Counted from the first letter of the stretch, positions 16,650-26,155 are shown. The stretch: DNA of 64,000 nt from Bacillota bacterium (GCA_023390175.1 JAEWDK010000024.1:620001-684000), one strand, 5' to 3'. Numbers and translations: made by a program. Notes: generated by a model not told the origin, from the letters alone.

Positions 16650-17837
16650 TCATTTTTGTGCTGAAGCGGCAAAGTCCAAAACCTGCTTCATAATAATTTT
16701 CCAGTCGTAATTCTGTTCTGCAAAAAGCCGTTCCTGCTTTGCGATGGAAGGGTCTTTGCGGCAGCGCTGAACAAAATCGACTACCGTGTTCATATCAATC
16801 GGCGTTGCGTCATTGGAAAATTTCAATGCAAAAGAAGTTTCCGCGTTGAGAAGCGAATCCTCATACGCATATAAAAACGGTACCCCCGCCGCACAATATT
16901 CGCGTGATTTGATCGGAGAAAGATGTGTTAAACCGACTTTGTATTCGCCGAGGCAGGAAACAGCCGAATCATTGTCATCGTAAAGCTTTGCAAGCTCGTC
17001 AGAATTTTTATAGCCCAGAAAATGCACTTTTTCGGTAATTTGAAGATTAGCCGCCTGCGCTTTCAGTTCGGCAATCGTTTCGTTTTGCCCTACAATATTA
17101 AAGCTGATTTGCGGGTCCGTGGAAGATCTGCTTTTTTCATAAGCCGCAAGGCCGTCAAGAATCCTGGAATATCCGTGCGCGATAGACGTTCCGATGACAC
17201 CCAGCAATGCAATATCCGCACCCGCAGCAGGGGAAGTGCTTCTGCGCAGGTCAATTTTATCAACGGATACCCCGTTGTCAACATTAATTGCCGGAATGCC
17301 CCACACCTTTTTTACCGGCGCTCCAAAGACCGCAAGAACGTCAACCTGCTTTTTGATGCGCGGGACTGTAATCCCGTGCTGGAAGATTTCCAACATATGG
17401 CCGGCTAAAGAACGCAGATTTCGCGCTCGCATGTCCGCTTTCAGGAAGCGGCGGTATTCCCCGCGATAAGGATACGTGGCGATTTCAAAAATCACCCTGC
17501 ATGTTTTCTTTGCCGCCTTTGCGCTTTTTGCTATCTGCAGGTCATATGGGCTGGTAAGAAAGCCCTTAATATAGACCACGTCATAATTCCCCGCAGCGAT
17601 AAACTCACAGATTTTATCCGTAATCGCCTGCTTTTGCGCCCGCCACCGCAGCCCCGGGGGAAGAGGCTTTCGAATGAGCCCGGCGCCCGTGCTCAAGGTT
17701 ACGCTTTCCTCGTCAACGTAAGTATATTCCGCTTCATACCCCAGCTGGGCCGCTCCGTTTGTCTGCCCGGCAACCTTTTTTAAGATGCCCGAATATTGCA
17801 TGGAGTTCGATATAAAGCAGGCATATAAAAATCTCAT
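16650..17837 (-). CDS. glycosyltransferase of the GT4/GT-B type
   Basis: 395 residues, GT-B-like. The C-terminal half has ISFNIVGQNETIAELK, VHFLGYKNSDELAKLY and the donor-site block SPIKSREYCAAGVPFLYAY (E present in the E-x7-E position region). It probably adds a sugar to the lipid-linked polysaccharide repeat. The start ATG overlaps the upstream GT4 stop codon (17834-17837), showing tight coupling. Confidence 0.8.
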   Translation of the reverse strand: MRFLYACFISNSMQYSGILKKVAGQTNGAAQLGYEAEYTYVDEESVTLSTGAGLIRKPLPPGLRWRAQKQAITDKICEFIAAGNYDVVYIKGFLTSPYDLQIAKSAKAAKKTCRVIFEIATYPYRGEYRRFLKADMRARNLRSLAGHMLEIFQHGITVPRIKKQVDVLAVFGAPVKKVWGIPAINVDNGVSVDKIDLRRSTSPAAGADIALLGVIGTSIAHGYSRILDGLAAYEKSRSSTDPQISFNIVGQNETIAELKAQAANLQITEKVHFLGYKNSDELAKLYDDNDSAVSCLGEYKVGLTHLSPIKSREYCAAGVPFLYAYEDSLLNAETSFALKFSNDATPIDMNTVVDFVQRCRKDPSIAKQERLFAEQNYDWKIIMKQVLDFAASAQK

Positions 17838-19063
17838 AATACGCCCCCGCCAATCATCAAATAAAAATTTCTGTAGTTTTCAGCCGCATTGAATTTTTCC
17901 TGCCAAAGTTTACGTGAATTGCAGCACATGGTTTTATATTTTTCGTCGGACAGCCCTTTTAGCAGACGGAGCTTTTCCAAAAGCGCGTCGGGCGTAAAGT
18001 CCGCTTCCAGAAGATATCCGTTCTCACCGCTACGGACAGCCTCGGAAGTACCGCCGACATTTGTAGCAACAACCGGCACGCCAAAGGAGCACGCCTCCAT
18101 GACGGAAACGGGAATCCCCTCGCTGGAACTGACATTGATAAATGCAGAAATACAATTTGCTTTATAATACTCCATGATGGCCGCATTGTCCATCTGCCCC
18201 AAAAACTCCGCGCTCACATGTGCAGGCAATACGGAAGCCATCTGCTTTATTTCTTCTTCGAGCGGGCCGGAGCCGATATGCGTCCACCGAACCGGGAAGT
18301 CGGCTTGCTGCAACGCCTGCACAATCAGATGCAGCCGTTTGACCGGCACCATGTAGGAACACGAAAGCACATGGAATTCCCCTTCCCTGCTCCCATTTTT
18401 TTCGCCGTAATCAGCGGTTCCCAAAAGAGCCGGCTGAATTTTACCGGAAAACTCCGGGTATTGCCGAAAAATCGTGTCCGCACCGTTCTTTGAACAGGGA
18501 AAGAGCCTGTCCACACGGCGGAGCAGAAACTTACGCATCGGAATATAATTGTATTTTGCACGTTCCGGGTGAACGTCAAAGCCATGTGCACGGGAAATCT
18601 GTTTTACCTTGACCCCCCGTTTTTTCAAATCCGCAGCCAGCAGCGCACCCGCAGCTGCTGCATCATAAAACCAATAGCTGTAAATGGTAATATCATCGGC
18701 GCCGTTCAGTTCGGGAATGGCTTTGAGCGCTTCATAAATTGCAACAGCATTTTTCATAAAAAACAGCATTTCGTGAATTCGGCCGGATACAGAGCTGCCG
18801 GTTCCGATCAGCGATTTGATTTCATCAAGCACATACGGCCGAAGAAGCAATCGCGCGTAAAAAGACGTTCCGTTCTGTTTTTTTTGAAGCGGAACGCAGG
18901 AAATTCCGTTTGGAATTTGTTTTGTCACAACAGAATCCGGCTTTAGATTACACGGACACAGAATTACCCGATCGAAGCCGCTGATATATTTCACTTCGGT
19001 TGATAAAAACTCTTCCCCTTTGTCGTAAGGGAATGCAGCGGTCAATAAAATCAGCAGTTTCAT
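17834..19063 (-). CDS. family 4 glycosyltransferase
   Basis: 409 residues, GT-B fold: N-terminal MKLLILLTAAFPYDKGEEFL, central FHVLSCSYMVPVKRLHLIVQAL, and the classic donor-binding block SSSEGIPVSVMEACSFGVPV with E-x7-E followed by ATNVGG. Start is ATG 19061-19063, with GGAGG 7 nt upstream; the frame continues to 19207 but overlaps the upstream gene. It overlaps the polymerase gene by 4 nt. Confidence 0.88.
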   Translation of the reverse strand: MKLLILLTAAFPYDKGEEFLSTEVKYISGFDRVILCPCNLKPDSVVTKQIPNGISCVPLQKKQNGTSFYARLLLRPYVLDEIKSLIGTGSSVSGRIHEMLFFMKNAVAIYEALKAIPELNGADDITIYSYWFYDAAAAGALLAADLKKRGVKVKQISRAHGFDVHPERAKYNYIPMRKFLLRRVDRLFPCSKNGADTIFRQYPEFSGKIQPALLGTADYGEKNGSREGEFHVLSCSYMVPVKRLHLIVQALQQADFPVRWTHIGSGPLEEEIKQMASVLPAHVSAEFLGQMDNAAIMEYYKANCISAFINVSSSEGIPVSVMEACSFGVPVVATNVGGTSEAVRSGENGYLLEADFTPDALLEKLRLLKGLSDEKYKTMCCNSRKLWQEKFNAAENYRNFYLMIGGGVL

Positions 19064-20604
19064 CCCTGATCCTCCAGCGCAAACACCGGCCTGGTCATTC
19101 CGTCCGCCGGCCTGACATGCGTACCGACTTTCGCAATCGCCAAAGCCAAAATATAAATTGCAATAAAGAAGCAGAGGTAGGTAATGTTGAACACGTCGGT
19201 CACCCACAGGAATGCAAAGCTGCGGGGAATGTAAACAAAGCTTTTAATTGCAATCAGCGAAGCCGCAATCACAACCCAGGAGCGCGACAGCAGGGAAGAA
19301 AAAAAGCGAAACGCAAAGCCGATCATTAAACTGACTGCGATTACTCCGAAAATTCGGTATGCTACATACGCTTCCGCAACATAGGATGTTCCAAATCCGC
19401 CGCCGCTTAAATAGCGGGCCGGATCGACCAAATAGGTTAAAACATGGGCAAAGTTGTGCGTGGTCTGTACAAATGAGGAATTCTGCACCTCAACGATTGG
19501 CGTAAGCCCAAACAATGCGCGGGTGACCACATTGTTGTGCACAAACAGTTCAAACGGATAAAACAAATACTGATAGGAAGCGGATAAATTGAATGAATTA
19601 ATATGGTTAATGGTCTGGATAATAACACGAAAGCTCGCACCCTGGGAATCAAAAAAGCTGACAAGCATTGAGCCAAGGTTTCGACTTGCACCGGAAAGAC
19701 CCGACCGAATCAGTGCAAAAAGCTGCAGCAGGTACATTGCTGCAATGCCGAAAATTCCGGCAACGGCAAGGGTACGCTTTTTCAGCAGCCGTTTGCCCTT
19801 CGGCAGCAGATTGTCGCGCATGACAAAATAGATTACCAGCATCAGCGCTTCCGTAACAATGATGTTACGCCTGCCGGTAAAAATTGAAGTAACCATATAA
19901 ATTCCATAAACCGCAAGCGGCAGCTTCATTTGCTTTTTATTTGGCAGGGTGGCAAGGAACACCGCAAACGCAGGGACAAAGAACATGGACAGCCGGCCGA
20001 TAATGGACGGGACACCGTCAGCCTGAGTTGTAAACGAATTCAGGTAGCCGTGCTTCAATACATACAGTACCGTTTGAAAAAGGCTGTAGAAAAACGGTAC
20101 CGAACTGACTAATAAAACAATCATGCTGAGCTGGCGGAGAATTGGCGTCAGCGGGTTATACCTCACAACGCCCATTCCTTTTTCCTGCAGCGCGGTTTCC
20201 CTTTTGTTAAAAACCGGCCCAGCCAGCCGGTAGGCCACATAAACGAATATTTGGGATACAGCGATAATTTGAAGCGCCTGAAAAAGCTGCGGAAATCCAT
20301 CGGCTTCCAATCGCGAGAGAAGTATGCTGTAGGTACCCAGCCAGGAGACATAAACGCGCCCCAAAAGCAGGATGTCGAAGGCAGCCATAAAAATCAAAAG
20401 AGAAAAATCGCGCCTGATATTTTTAATCAGGCTGAAAAAGATGGAAACATTCAGAAAAATGATTGCAACGAGCATCGTGTTGACGGCAGCTTCCCATACG
20501 CTTCCGCCGAGAACAGTCATAAAATTAGCGATTAACAGCAATAACGCTGTGAAGCCAAACAAGATGGTATCCCTCAGAAAATCAGTGGTTTTTATCCTGA
20601 GCAT
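19060..20604 (-). CDS. oligosaccharide repeat-unit polymerase-like membrane protein
   Basis: About 514 residues with 10-12 hydrophobic helices and a large loop near the last third (around TQTTHNFAHVLTYLVDPARYLSGGGFGTSYVAEAY, of which only part is diagnostic). This topology and the neighbouring glycosyltransferases and Wzz-like protein fit an O-antigen/capsule polymerase (Wzy/EpsG type). Start is ATG 20602-20604 with AGGAAG 7 nt upstream; the ATG at 20673 lacks a ribosome site. No flippase is visible in the window. Confidence 0.75.
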   Translation of the reverse strand: MLRIKTTDFLRDTILFGFTALLLLIANFMTVLGGSVWEAAVNTMLVAIIFLNVSIFFSLIKNIRRDFSLLIFMAAFDILLLGRVYVSWLGTYSILLSRLEADGFPQLFQALQIIAVSQIFVYVAYRLAGPVFNKRETALQEKGMGVVRYNPLTPILRQLSMIVLLVSSVPFFYSLFQTVLYVLKHGYLNSFTTQADGVPSIIGRLSMFFVPAFAVFLATLPNKKQMKLPLAVYGIYMVTSIFTGRRNIIVTEALMLVIYFVMRDNLLPKGKRLLKKRTLAVAGIFGIAAMYLLQLFALIRSGLSGASRNLGSMLVSFFDSQGASFRVIIQTINHINSFNLSASYQYLFYPFELFVHNNVVTRALFGLTPIVEVQNSSFVQTTHNFAHVLTYLVDPARYLSGGGFGTSYVAEAYVAYRIFGVIAVSLMIGFAFRFFSSLLSRSWVVIAASLIAIKSFVYIPRSFAFLWVTDVFNITYLCFFIAIYILALAIAKVGTHVRPADGMTRPVFALEDQG

Positions 20605-20764
20605 TGGCACACTTCCTATCTTACATTCTGATAATATATCAGAAAAACAAAGCTTTACGATACAATCGCCCATTTACGGCCGATTGCTTTGCAAACGGCG
20701 AACCCGCAGGGACATAAAATCAAATATAATAACCGTTATTCGGTTATTATATCATGAATACTGT

Positions 20765-22537
20765 CTATTTACCAACTAAATTTGATTTCAGTTCCTCCGC
20801 GAGCCGGACACTCGGCGTAACATAAAGTGTTTTATTGTTTACATAAATCACCATGCCCGGTTTCGCCCCCTGTGGCTTGCTGACATTGCGCACTTCGGTA
20901 TAATCCACAGGAACCTGTGAGGAATCCCGACCGCGGCTGTGGAACGCCGCCAGCATGGCAGCCTGTTTCAGCGCGGTTTCCGTCACCTTTCGCCCCTCGG
21001 TCACAACAATTGTGTGGGAACCCGGAATATTTTTTGTATGAAGCCAGATATCGTTATTATTTGCCTGCTTCATTGTAAGACGGTCATTCTGGCGGTTGTT
21101 GCGCCCAACCAGAATACGAAAGCCGTCCGAAGAAACAAATTCCATCGGCCCGAGCAGCGCCGGCTGCTTTTGCTTTCCCTTCGGAGCGCGGATATAACCC
21201 TGCTCCATAAGCTCCGTACGGATTTCCGCAAGGTCGTGCTCCGTTGCGGCGCGGCTGAGTTCCTCGAACACGGTATCGATATAGCTCAGCTCCTGCTGCG
21301 CCTGTTGAATTTGGACGGTCAGCATTTCCTCCGCGGTACGCGCCTTGTGGTATGCCTTGTAATATTTCTGCGCGTTCTGTGCGGGGGTAAGCGCAGTATC
21401 AAGCTTGATTTTCATCAGCGGCAGTGATTCATCATAAAAGTTCTGCAGCTCGGCAAAAGCCGCGCCTTTTTGCAGTTGATAAAGGTTCGCGTTGATCAAA
21501 TCGCCGTAAATGCGCATGGTATCGCGCTGTGCACAATGTTCGAGCTCCGCATGCTGAAGATTGATTTTGCGGCTGAGCCGGTCGGATGTTGTGGTGAGGA
21601 TACGCAGCAAATCCTGTGAACGCACCCGCATACGGTCAATCCGGTCACGCTCGTCATAAAACGCGTCCAAAAGCTCGGAAAAACTCTCCCGCCGGGTAAC
21701 CACCGCGGTAAGCCCGTATTGTTCGATCTTTAAAAAGGAAATATCCATCGGCTTTTGCTTGGGGTTAGTGACCATAAACGGCTGCCCGGCTGTATTCTTC
21801 ACCGTATCTGCAATTCTGGTCAGGAAGAACGAAAGCCGTTCATACTGCTCCTCACTCATATTCTGAATCGTAATCTCGTTTCCGTGGCCGGTCAGATGCT
21901 GAAGCTCACGGCAGACAATCGGGGAAACGCCCTGAAGCGTTTCCAACAATGCTTTGGAAAGCTCCATGTCAGCCGGAATCCGCTTGATTCTGTTTATGAT
22001 TTCCGGTGCGGGAACGTCCAAAAGGCAAAGCTTGTTCTGCGGCGGCGGGAGCTGATACGTCATTCCCGGCAGCACCAGCCGTTCCGAGGACATTTCGGCA
22101 TCCACACGTTTCAGCGCGTCGATAACTTTGCCGTTTTCATCCACAAAAATAATGTTGCTGTAACGCCCCATAATTTCCATGACAAGCGTTAAGCGGATTG
22201 CGTCACCCAATTCGCTGGTTGCATCAAAATCGAGGCAGAGCATACGCTCCAGCCCCGGCTGGCGCACCGCGGCAAGGCGCGCGCCGGCAAGGCGTTTGCG
22301 CAGTAGCATGCAGAGCATGGGCGGTGCCTTTGGGTTTTCGGGTACAGTCCGGGTGAAATTAATCCGCGCGCTGTTTGCCCTTGCGGACATCAGCAGCTTA
22401 AAATTGTCGCTGCGTGTGCGGAACGACAGCACCATTTCCTCCCGGTTCGGCTGGTAGATTTTGTCCACTTTCGCGCCGATTGCCTTTTCTTCTATTTCCT
22501 TTTTAATATGTCTTAAAAACGCTCCGTCAAGAGCCAT
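20765..22537 (-). CDS. rqcH: ribosome quality-control protein RqcH (NFACT/FbpA family)
   Basis: Binds obstructed 50S subunits and recruits tRNA-Ala to add C-terminal Ala tails to stalled peptides, marking them for degradation. The 590-residue protein has the NFACT-N domain (MALDGAFLRHIKKEIEE, then FRTRSDNFKLLMSA), coiled-coil middle segments, and the C-terminal NFACT-R domain (GFRILVGRNNRQNDRLT, DIWLHTKNIPGSHTIV). The ATG has AGGAGG upstream. Only 24 nt separate it from the Nif3-like gene, so the two are probably cotranscribed. Confidence 0.93.
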   Translation of the reverse strand: MALDGAFLRHIKKEIEEKAIGAKVDKIYQPNREEMVLSFRTRSDNFKLLMSARANSARINFTRTVPENPKAPPMLCMLLRKRLAGARLAAVRQPGLERMLCLDFDATSELGDAIRLTLVMEIMGRYSNIIFVDENGKVIDALKRVDAEMSSERLVLPGMTYQLPPPQNKLCLLDVPAPEIINRIKRIPADMELSKALLETLQGVSPIVCRELQHLTGHGNEITIQNMSEEQYERLSFFLTRIADTVKNTAGQPFMVTNPKQKPMDISFLKIEQYGLTAVVTRRESFSELLDAFYDERDRIDRMRVRSQDLLRILTTTSDRLSRKINLQHAELEHCAQRDTMRIYGDLINANLYQLQKGAAFAELQNFYDESLPLMKIKLDTALTPAQNAQKYYKAYHKARTAEEMLTVQIQQAQQELSYIDTVFEELSRAATEHDLAEIRTELMEQGYIRAPKGKQKQPALLGPMEFVSSDGFRILVGRNNRQNDRLTMKQANNNDIWLHTKNIPGSHTIVVTEGRKVTETALKQAAMLAAFHSRGRDSSQVPVDYTEVRNVSKPQGAKPGMVIYVNNKTLYVTPSVRLAEELKSNLVGK

Positions 22538-22561
22538 GAAACTACCTCCTGAAGCTGCACG

Positions 22562-23332
22562 CTACAGATATTTCACCGGGCTGTGCATTTGCTCTGATTT
22601 CATAAAACGAAGGCCGGGGAACTGCCTTGAAAGGCGGTTCAGCAGCGGAATTATTACAATATCTTCCGTGTAAAAATGGCCGGCGTCAACCAGCGTTACC
22701 CCCATATTTTCAGCATCCAGCAAAATATTATGCTTGCTTTCTCCCGTTACAAAAGCCTGACAGCCTTCCTGTGCGGCAGGGTAAACCAAGTCCGCACCGC
22801 CGCCGCTGCAAAGACCGACGCGCGTAATTTCACGCCCGCCGTCGGTGTAACGCAGCCCGTCACAATACAGAACCGCTTTGACAAATTCCGCAAATTCGCG
22901 CGGAGAATACGGGCGGGCGGTTTCGCCCATAAGCGCTTCCGGTAAGCCGGAGGATTCATATTCCCTCAGCATCCGAATATGATTCAGCTGTAAACGCTCC
23001 GCCAGACAGGTATTGACCCCGCCCGGCGCCATGTCAAGATTTGTATGCGCGCAAATGGCTGCTATTCCGGATTTTGCGAGCAAATACGGAACCGAGCCGG
23101 AGTCAAGGCGCTTCAACGGATTAAAAATAACCGGATGATGACTGATGATCAATTCAGCCCCAAGCCCGGCGGCCTCACGCACAACGGCGGGCGTAATGTC
23201 AAGCGACAGAACCGCTGTTTTCACCGGCGCGTGAAAATCGCCGACCAGCAGGCCGGGATTGTCAAAATTCATAGCGGAATGAAACGGCGCAAAGCCATCG
23301 ATACAGTTATAAATATCCCTAGCCGAAACCAT
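22562..23332 (-). CDS. Nif3-like dinuclear metal-centre protein
   Basis: 256 residues of the NIF3/YqfO family (short form without the inserted PII-like domain). Metal-ligand motifs are visible: IISHHPVIF, CAHTNLDMAPGGVN and the C-terminal GESKHN...DAGHFYTE. The in vivo substrate is unsettled; GTP cyclohydrolase-like activity has been proposed for relatives. It lies 4 nt after trmK, a pairing conserved in Firmicutes. Confidence 0.9.
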   Translation of the reverse strand: MVSARDIYNCIDGFAPFHSAMNFDNPGLLVGDFHAPVKTAVLSLDITPAVVREAAGLGAELIISHHPVIFNPLKRLDSGSVPYLLAKSGIAAICAHTNLDMAPGGVNTCLAERLQLNHIRMLREYESSGLPEALMGETARPYSPREFAEFVKAVLYCDGLRYTDGGREITRVGLCSGGGADLVYPAAQEGCQAFVTGESKHNILLDAENMGVTLVDAGHFYTEDIVIIPLLNRLSRQFPGLRFMKSEQMHSPVKYL

Positions 23333-23336
23333 AAGA

Positions 23337-24032
23337 TTACCCCTTTTCCAGCATGGCTTTTAATTTTGCAATCAGACTGTTCAGCGCGGCGGCTTCTTCC
23401 CTTTTTTCGGATAAAGCCAGCCCGCGTGCTCTCTTCTCAAGATTTACAATGCGGCGGCGGATATAGGCACGGTTGTCCTCCGTCTCAGCGGTCAGTTTGC
23501 CGATGTGCGGGTAAAATTCGTCAGCACACACTTTTTCGGGATTATGCTGAACCAGCAGCACGGAATAAACGCGGCCTTCTTCCGTCACCGCCTGTTCGCG
23601 AAGAACGGCAAAGCCCTGCTCCGCCAAAAATTCGCGGAGCGGCTCCGCGGATGTCATGGGCTGCAAAATCAGATGTTTTTGTTCGTTTTTAAGCCACGGC
23701 GCGGCCGCAATGATTCGGATAATCATTTCACCGCCCATTCCAGCAATCACAATATCATCCGCTTCGGTAGGGAAAATTGCGTTCAGTCCGTCGGAAAGGC
23801 GTGCGGAGACAATATCCTGTACACGGTAACGCTCAATATTGATTTTGGCTTTCCGCAAAGGGCCAAGCTTAACGTCGGCGGCAATCGCCCGTGCAATCCG
23901 GCCTTGTTTGGCAAGCCAAATCGGCAGATAGGCGTGGTCGGTGCCGATATCCGCCAAAGCCGCCCCCGGGCGTACCATAGAAGCGCAAAGCTCCAGCCGC
24001 GCGCCTAAAGTAAATAAAGGATGTAAACTCAC
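23337..24032 (-). CDS. trmK: tRNA (adenine-22-N1)-methyltransferase TrmK
   Basis: SAM-dependent enzyme that makes m1A22 in tRNA. 231 residues: LGARLELCASMVRPGAALADIGTDHAYLP (SAM-binding GxD motif with DIGTDHAYLP) and DDIVIAGMGGEMIIRI, followed by a C-terminal helical extension. The ATG overlaps the MFS gene's stop codon by 4 nt. Confidence 0.92.
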   Translation of the reverse strand: MSLHPLFTLGARLELCASMVRPGAALADIGTDHAYLPIWLAKQGRIARAIAADVKLGPLRKAKINIERYRVQDIVSARLSDGLNAIFPTEADDIVIAGMGGEMIIRIIAAAPWLKNEQKHLILQPMTSAEPLREFLAEQGFAVLREQAVTEEGRVYSVLLVQHNPEKVCADEFYPHIGKLTAETEDNRAYIRRRIVNLEKRARGLALSEKREEAAALNSLIAKLKAMLEKG

Positions 24033-25300
24033 TGCTCACACCTCATCATTTTTGTTTCTTCAATCAACCGTACCGCCTGCTTGCACGCGGCGACCGTTCC
24101 CACCTGCGTTAAGGTAAGGACTCCAAGTGAAATAGCCTGCCACACCAAGCCGCTGCCGGCCAAATGATCGACCGTCATGATAATCGCAACGCCAAGGCAC
24201 CTGCCTGTGGCCAAGGAAAGCTCTTTTTGCGCAAAAAACTCCGGTCGGAGGCTTCGCGCATTCGGCAGTACCTGGATCGCATCCAAAAAATTGCCAAAAG
24301 AAGCATTGACAATAAAGCCGGAAAAGAACGCATTTACCATGGTAAAAACGATCAGCATAACCGGACTTATGGTAAATACGTTGATGATACTGAAAACGAG
24401 CAGGACAGCCGTTGCAATCTCCATATATCTAACCCTGTTGGAGCCAACGATCTTTTTACTGATAAATAAAAAAGAAAGGATGGACACACCGGAAGAAAGA
24501 AATGTGTTGAACCCAATCAGCACTTCGCTTTTAATCAGCCGATACAGCAGGATGCTGAGGATAAAGCCGAATGCACCTTCGCGGATTCCCTTGCAGGCTT
24601 CGCTCAGCAGGGCAAACTGCATCGCTTTATGACGAAGCACAAACTGAAAGGCTTCTTTGTGGCGCACCCGCGATTGACCCGATTTTGGTTTTGGCAGGCG
24701 AACAGCACCCACCGAAGTAATCAGGCCGATGATAAACGCAAGGCCAAACACAAGGTTGTAGCCCATTGTCCCGCCTACGGCGGAAATCAACGCTCCTGCC
24801 AGCAGGGGCACAATCAGATTAACAATCGAGGATACAATGCTTACAATCGCCATGCCGCTGTCACGGTTGCCCAGGTCGGTGTACTCCGTAAGCAGTTGAC
24901 TGTAGCTGATCCAGTAAAACGCACCGGCCAGTCCGCTGGTAACACCCAAAAGCAAAACATGTTCCGCCGCACGGACGTTTAAAAAGATGAGCTGCAAATA
25001 CAGAATATTAAATCCCAGAATTCCAAGAACGGAAGCTATTCCGGAATGAAACTGGTGCACTACCGCTGCAGAAAGGAACATTCCGATAGCCGTACCGGCA
25101 AAAGTAAGCATGTTATATTCTAAAACAACATCCATATTATGAGTTTGGCTCATCAGAAATGTATTGATAAAGACGCTGGGCAGACCGGTAAAAATCAAAA
25201 AGCCGGTATGAACCAGCAAAAACCGATAATAAGTATTTCCGAGTGTGTCTCCGCCCACGGCCGTGCGGATGTGCGTGATTATCTCAATCGTTTTAGACAT
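24029..25300 (-). CDS. MFS-type transporter
   Basis: 423 residues with about 12 hydrophobic helices (GFLIFTGLPSVFINTFL, TFAGTAIGMFLSAAVV, LLGVTSGLAGAFYWISYS and more) and a basic central cytoplasmic loop (RLPKPKSGQSRVRHKEAF). Substrate unknown. First gene of a coupled group with trmK, the nif3-like gene and rqcH. Confidence 0.82.
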   Translation of the reverse strand: MSKTIEIITHIRTAVGGDTLGNTYYRFLLVHTGFLIFTGLPSVFINTFLMSQTHNMDVVLEYNMLTFAGTAIGMFLSAAVVHQFHSGIASVLGILGFNILYLQLIFLNVRAAEHVLLLGVTSGLAGAFYWISYSQLLTEYTDLGNRDSGMAIVSIVSSIVNLIVPLLAGALISAVGGTMGYNLVFGLAFIIGLITSVGAVRLPKPKSGQSRVRHKEAFQFVLRHKAMQFALLSEACKGIREGAFGFILSILLYRLIKSEVLIGFNTFLSSGVSILSFLFISKKIVGSNRVRYMEIATAVLLVFSIINVFTISPVMLIVFTMVNAFFSGFIVNASFGNFLDAIQVLPNARSLRPEFFAQKELSLATGRCLGVAIIMTVDHLAGSGLVWQAISLGVLTLTQVGTVAACKQAVRLIEETKMMRCEQ

Positions 25301-25320
25301 AAATCCCCTATACCTAACAA

Positions 25321-25375
25321 CCGCCCGACAATTACTTGCCGGGCGGCCGTATTTTGGCTCGGCTTATAAGCCGAG
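25321..25375 (-). terminator. tandem hairpins after the DUF1858 gene
   Basis: Two inverted repeats: CTCGGCTTA/TAAGCCGAG (25358-25375) and CCGCCCG/CGGGCGG (25321-25346), the latter followed on the minus strand by TTGTT. They separate the DUF1858 gene from the MFS gene. The U-tract is weak. Confidence 0.5.
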
Positions 25376-25406
25376 TTGAATTTTCTACACCGCAGCCAAA
25401 TCAATA

Positions 25407-25613
25407 TTATGATTTGGAAGCCAGATGTGCGTTCAGTTTTTCGACCAGTTCATCCGCACTTACTCCATGAACCATGCAGGCCTGTTCCAAGCTTTCGCCG
25501 CGTGATGCGGGGCAGCCCAGGCAATGCATGCCCATTTCCATAAAGAACGGTGCGGTGGTCCTGTCCATGTCAAGAATATCGCCGATCAATGTATCTTTTG
25601 TAATAACAGCCAT
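25407..25613 (-). CDS. DUF1858-domain protein
   Basis: 68 residues, the whole of a DUF1858 domain: ITKDTLIGDILDMDRTTAPFFMEMGMHCLGCPASRGESLEQA. The CxxC in HCLGCPAS is the family hallmark (similar to the N-terminal part of ScdA/RIC proteins and of hybrid-cluster-associated proteins). A redox or Fe-S-related role is assumed for the family, not shown. AGGATC precedes the ATG. Confidence 0.88.
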   Translation of the reverse strand: MAVITKDTLIGDILDMDRTTAPFFMEMGMHCLGCPASRGESLEQACMVHGVSADELVEKLNAHLASKS

Positions 25614-25705
25614 TGTAATGATCCTCCAGCTTTAACTTATATTTTTACACCCTTATTATAATACCCGTTCGAAAACTTTGCAATACCTTTCTTTTTAAGG
25701 CATAA

Positions 25706-25735
25706 TAAAATGCCCCGGACATAATCCGGGGCATC
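25706..25735 (-). terminator. terminator of the zinc-ribbon gene
   Basis: Arms ATGCCCCGGA / TCCGGGGCAT with a 4-nt loop, followed on the minus strand by TTTATTAT. Confidence 0.8.
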
Positions 25736-25761
25736 CTGGTCACGAATAAGAAATATATAGC

Positions 25762-26037
25762 TTATTCTTCCCTCATCTTTGCAAAGCACTCGCTGCAATA
25801 TACAGGGCGGTCTTCACGTGGCTTAAAGGGGACCTTTGCTTCTTTGCCGCAGCTTGCGCAAATTGCGGTATACATTTCGCGCTCAGGCTTTGCAGCATTC
25901 TTACGTGCATCGCGGCAGGCTTTGCATCTCTGGGGCTCGTTTACGAAACCCTTGGAAGCATAAAATTCCTGCTCACCGGCGGTGAATACAAATTCAGCGC
26001 CACATTCCTTGCAGATGAGAGTCTTGTCTTCGTACAT
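25762..26037 (-). CDS. zinc-ribbon protein with two paired CxxC modules (copy 1)
   Basis: 91 residues. The N-terminal module CKECGAEFVFTAGEQEF...CKAC is followed by CASCGKEAKVPFKP...YCSEC, giving two four-Cys zinc sites. It belongs to the CxxC-x17-CxxC family often found beside ribosome- or stress-linked genes in Firmicutes; the function is unknown. A close paralogue lies at 58554-58826. GAGGT lies 7 nt before ATG. Its leader holds a tRNA-like element at 26071-26134. Confidence 0.88.
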   Translation of the reverse strand: MYEDKTLICKECGAEFVFTAGEQEFYASKGFVNEPQRCKACRDARKNAAKPEREMYTAICASCGKEAKVPFKPREDRPVYCSECFAKMREE

Positions 26038-26070
26038 TTGATTTACCTCGCTTTATGGATTAAAGATATT

Positions 26071-26134
26071 TGCCCATAGACGGATTTGCACCGCCGCCTT
26101 TGATTTCCAACGCTCTACTTAAGCTACCAGGGCA
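26071..26134 (-). other. tRNA-like element in the leader of the zinc-ribbon gene
   Basis: On the minus strand the ends TGCCC/GGGCA can pair. A D-arm-like GCTT-AAGTA-GAGC is followed by an anticodon-loop-like AATCAAA and a proper 5-bp T-arm (GGCGG-TGCAAAT-CCGTC). The 3' side of the anticodon stem is missing and no CCA is encoded. It is therefore a decayed tRNA or a structured leader mimicking one, not a functional tRNA. Confidence 0.5.
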
Positions 26135-26155
26135 TATTTACTTTAAATATATGAA

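Noticed and set aside
23045..23692. 215-codon plus-strand frame across nif3-like and trmK
   Set aside because: Shadow of two well-supported minus-strand genes.
26071..26134. Functional tRNA reading UGA (UCA-like loop)
   Set aside because: The anticodon stem cannot form, the length is only 64 nt and no CCA is encoded, so it is kept only as a tRNA-like element.
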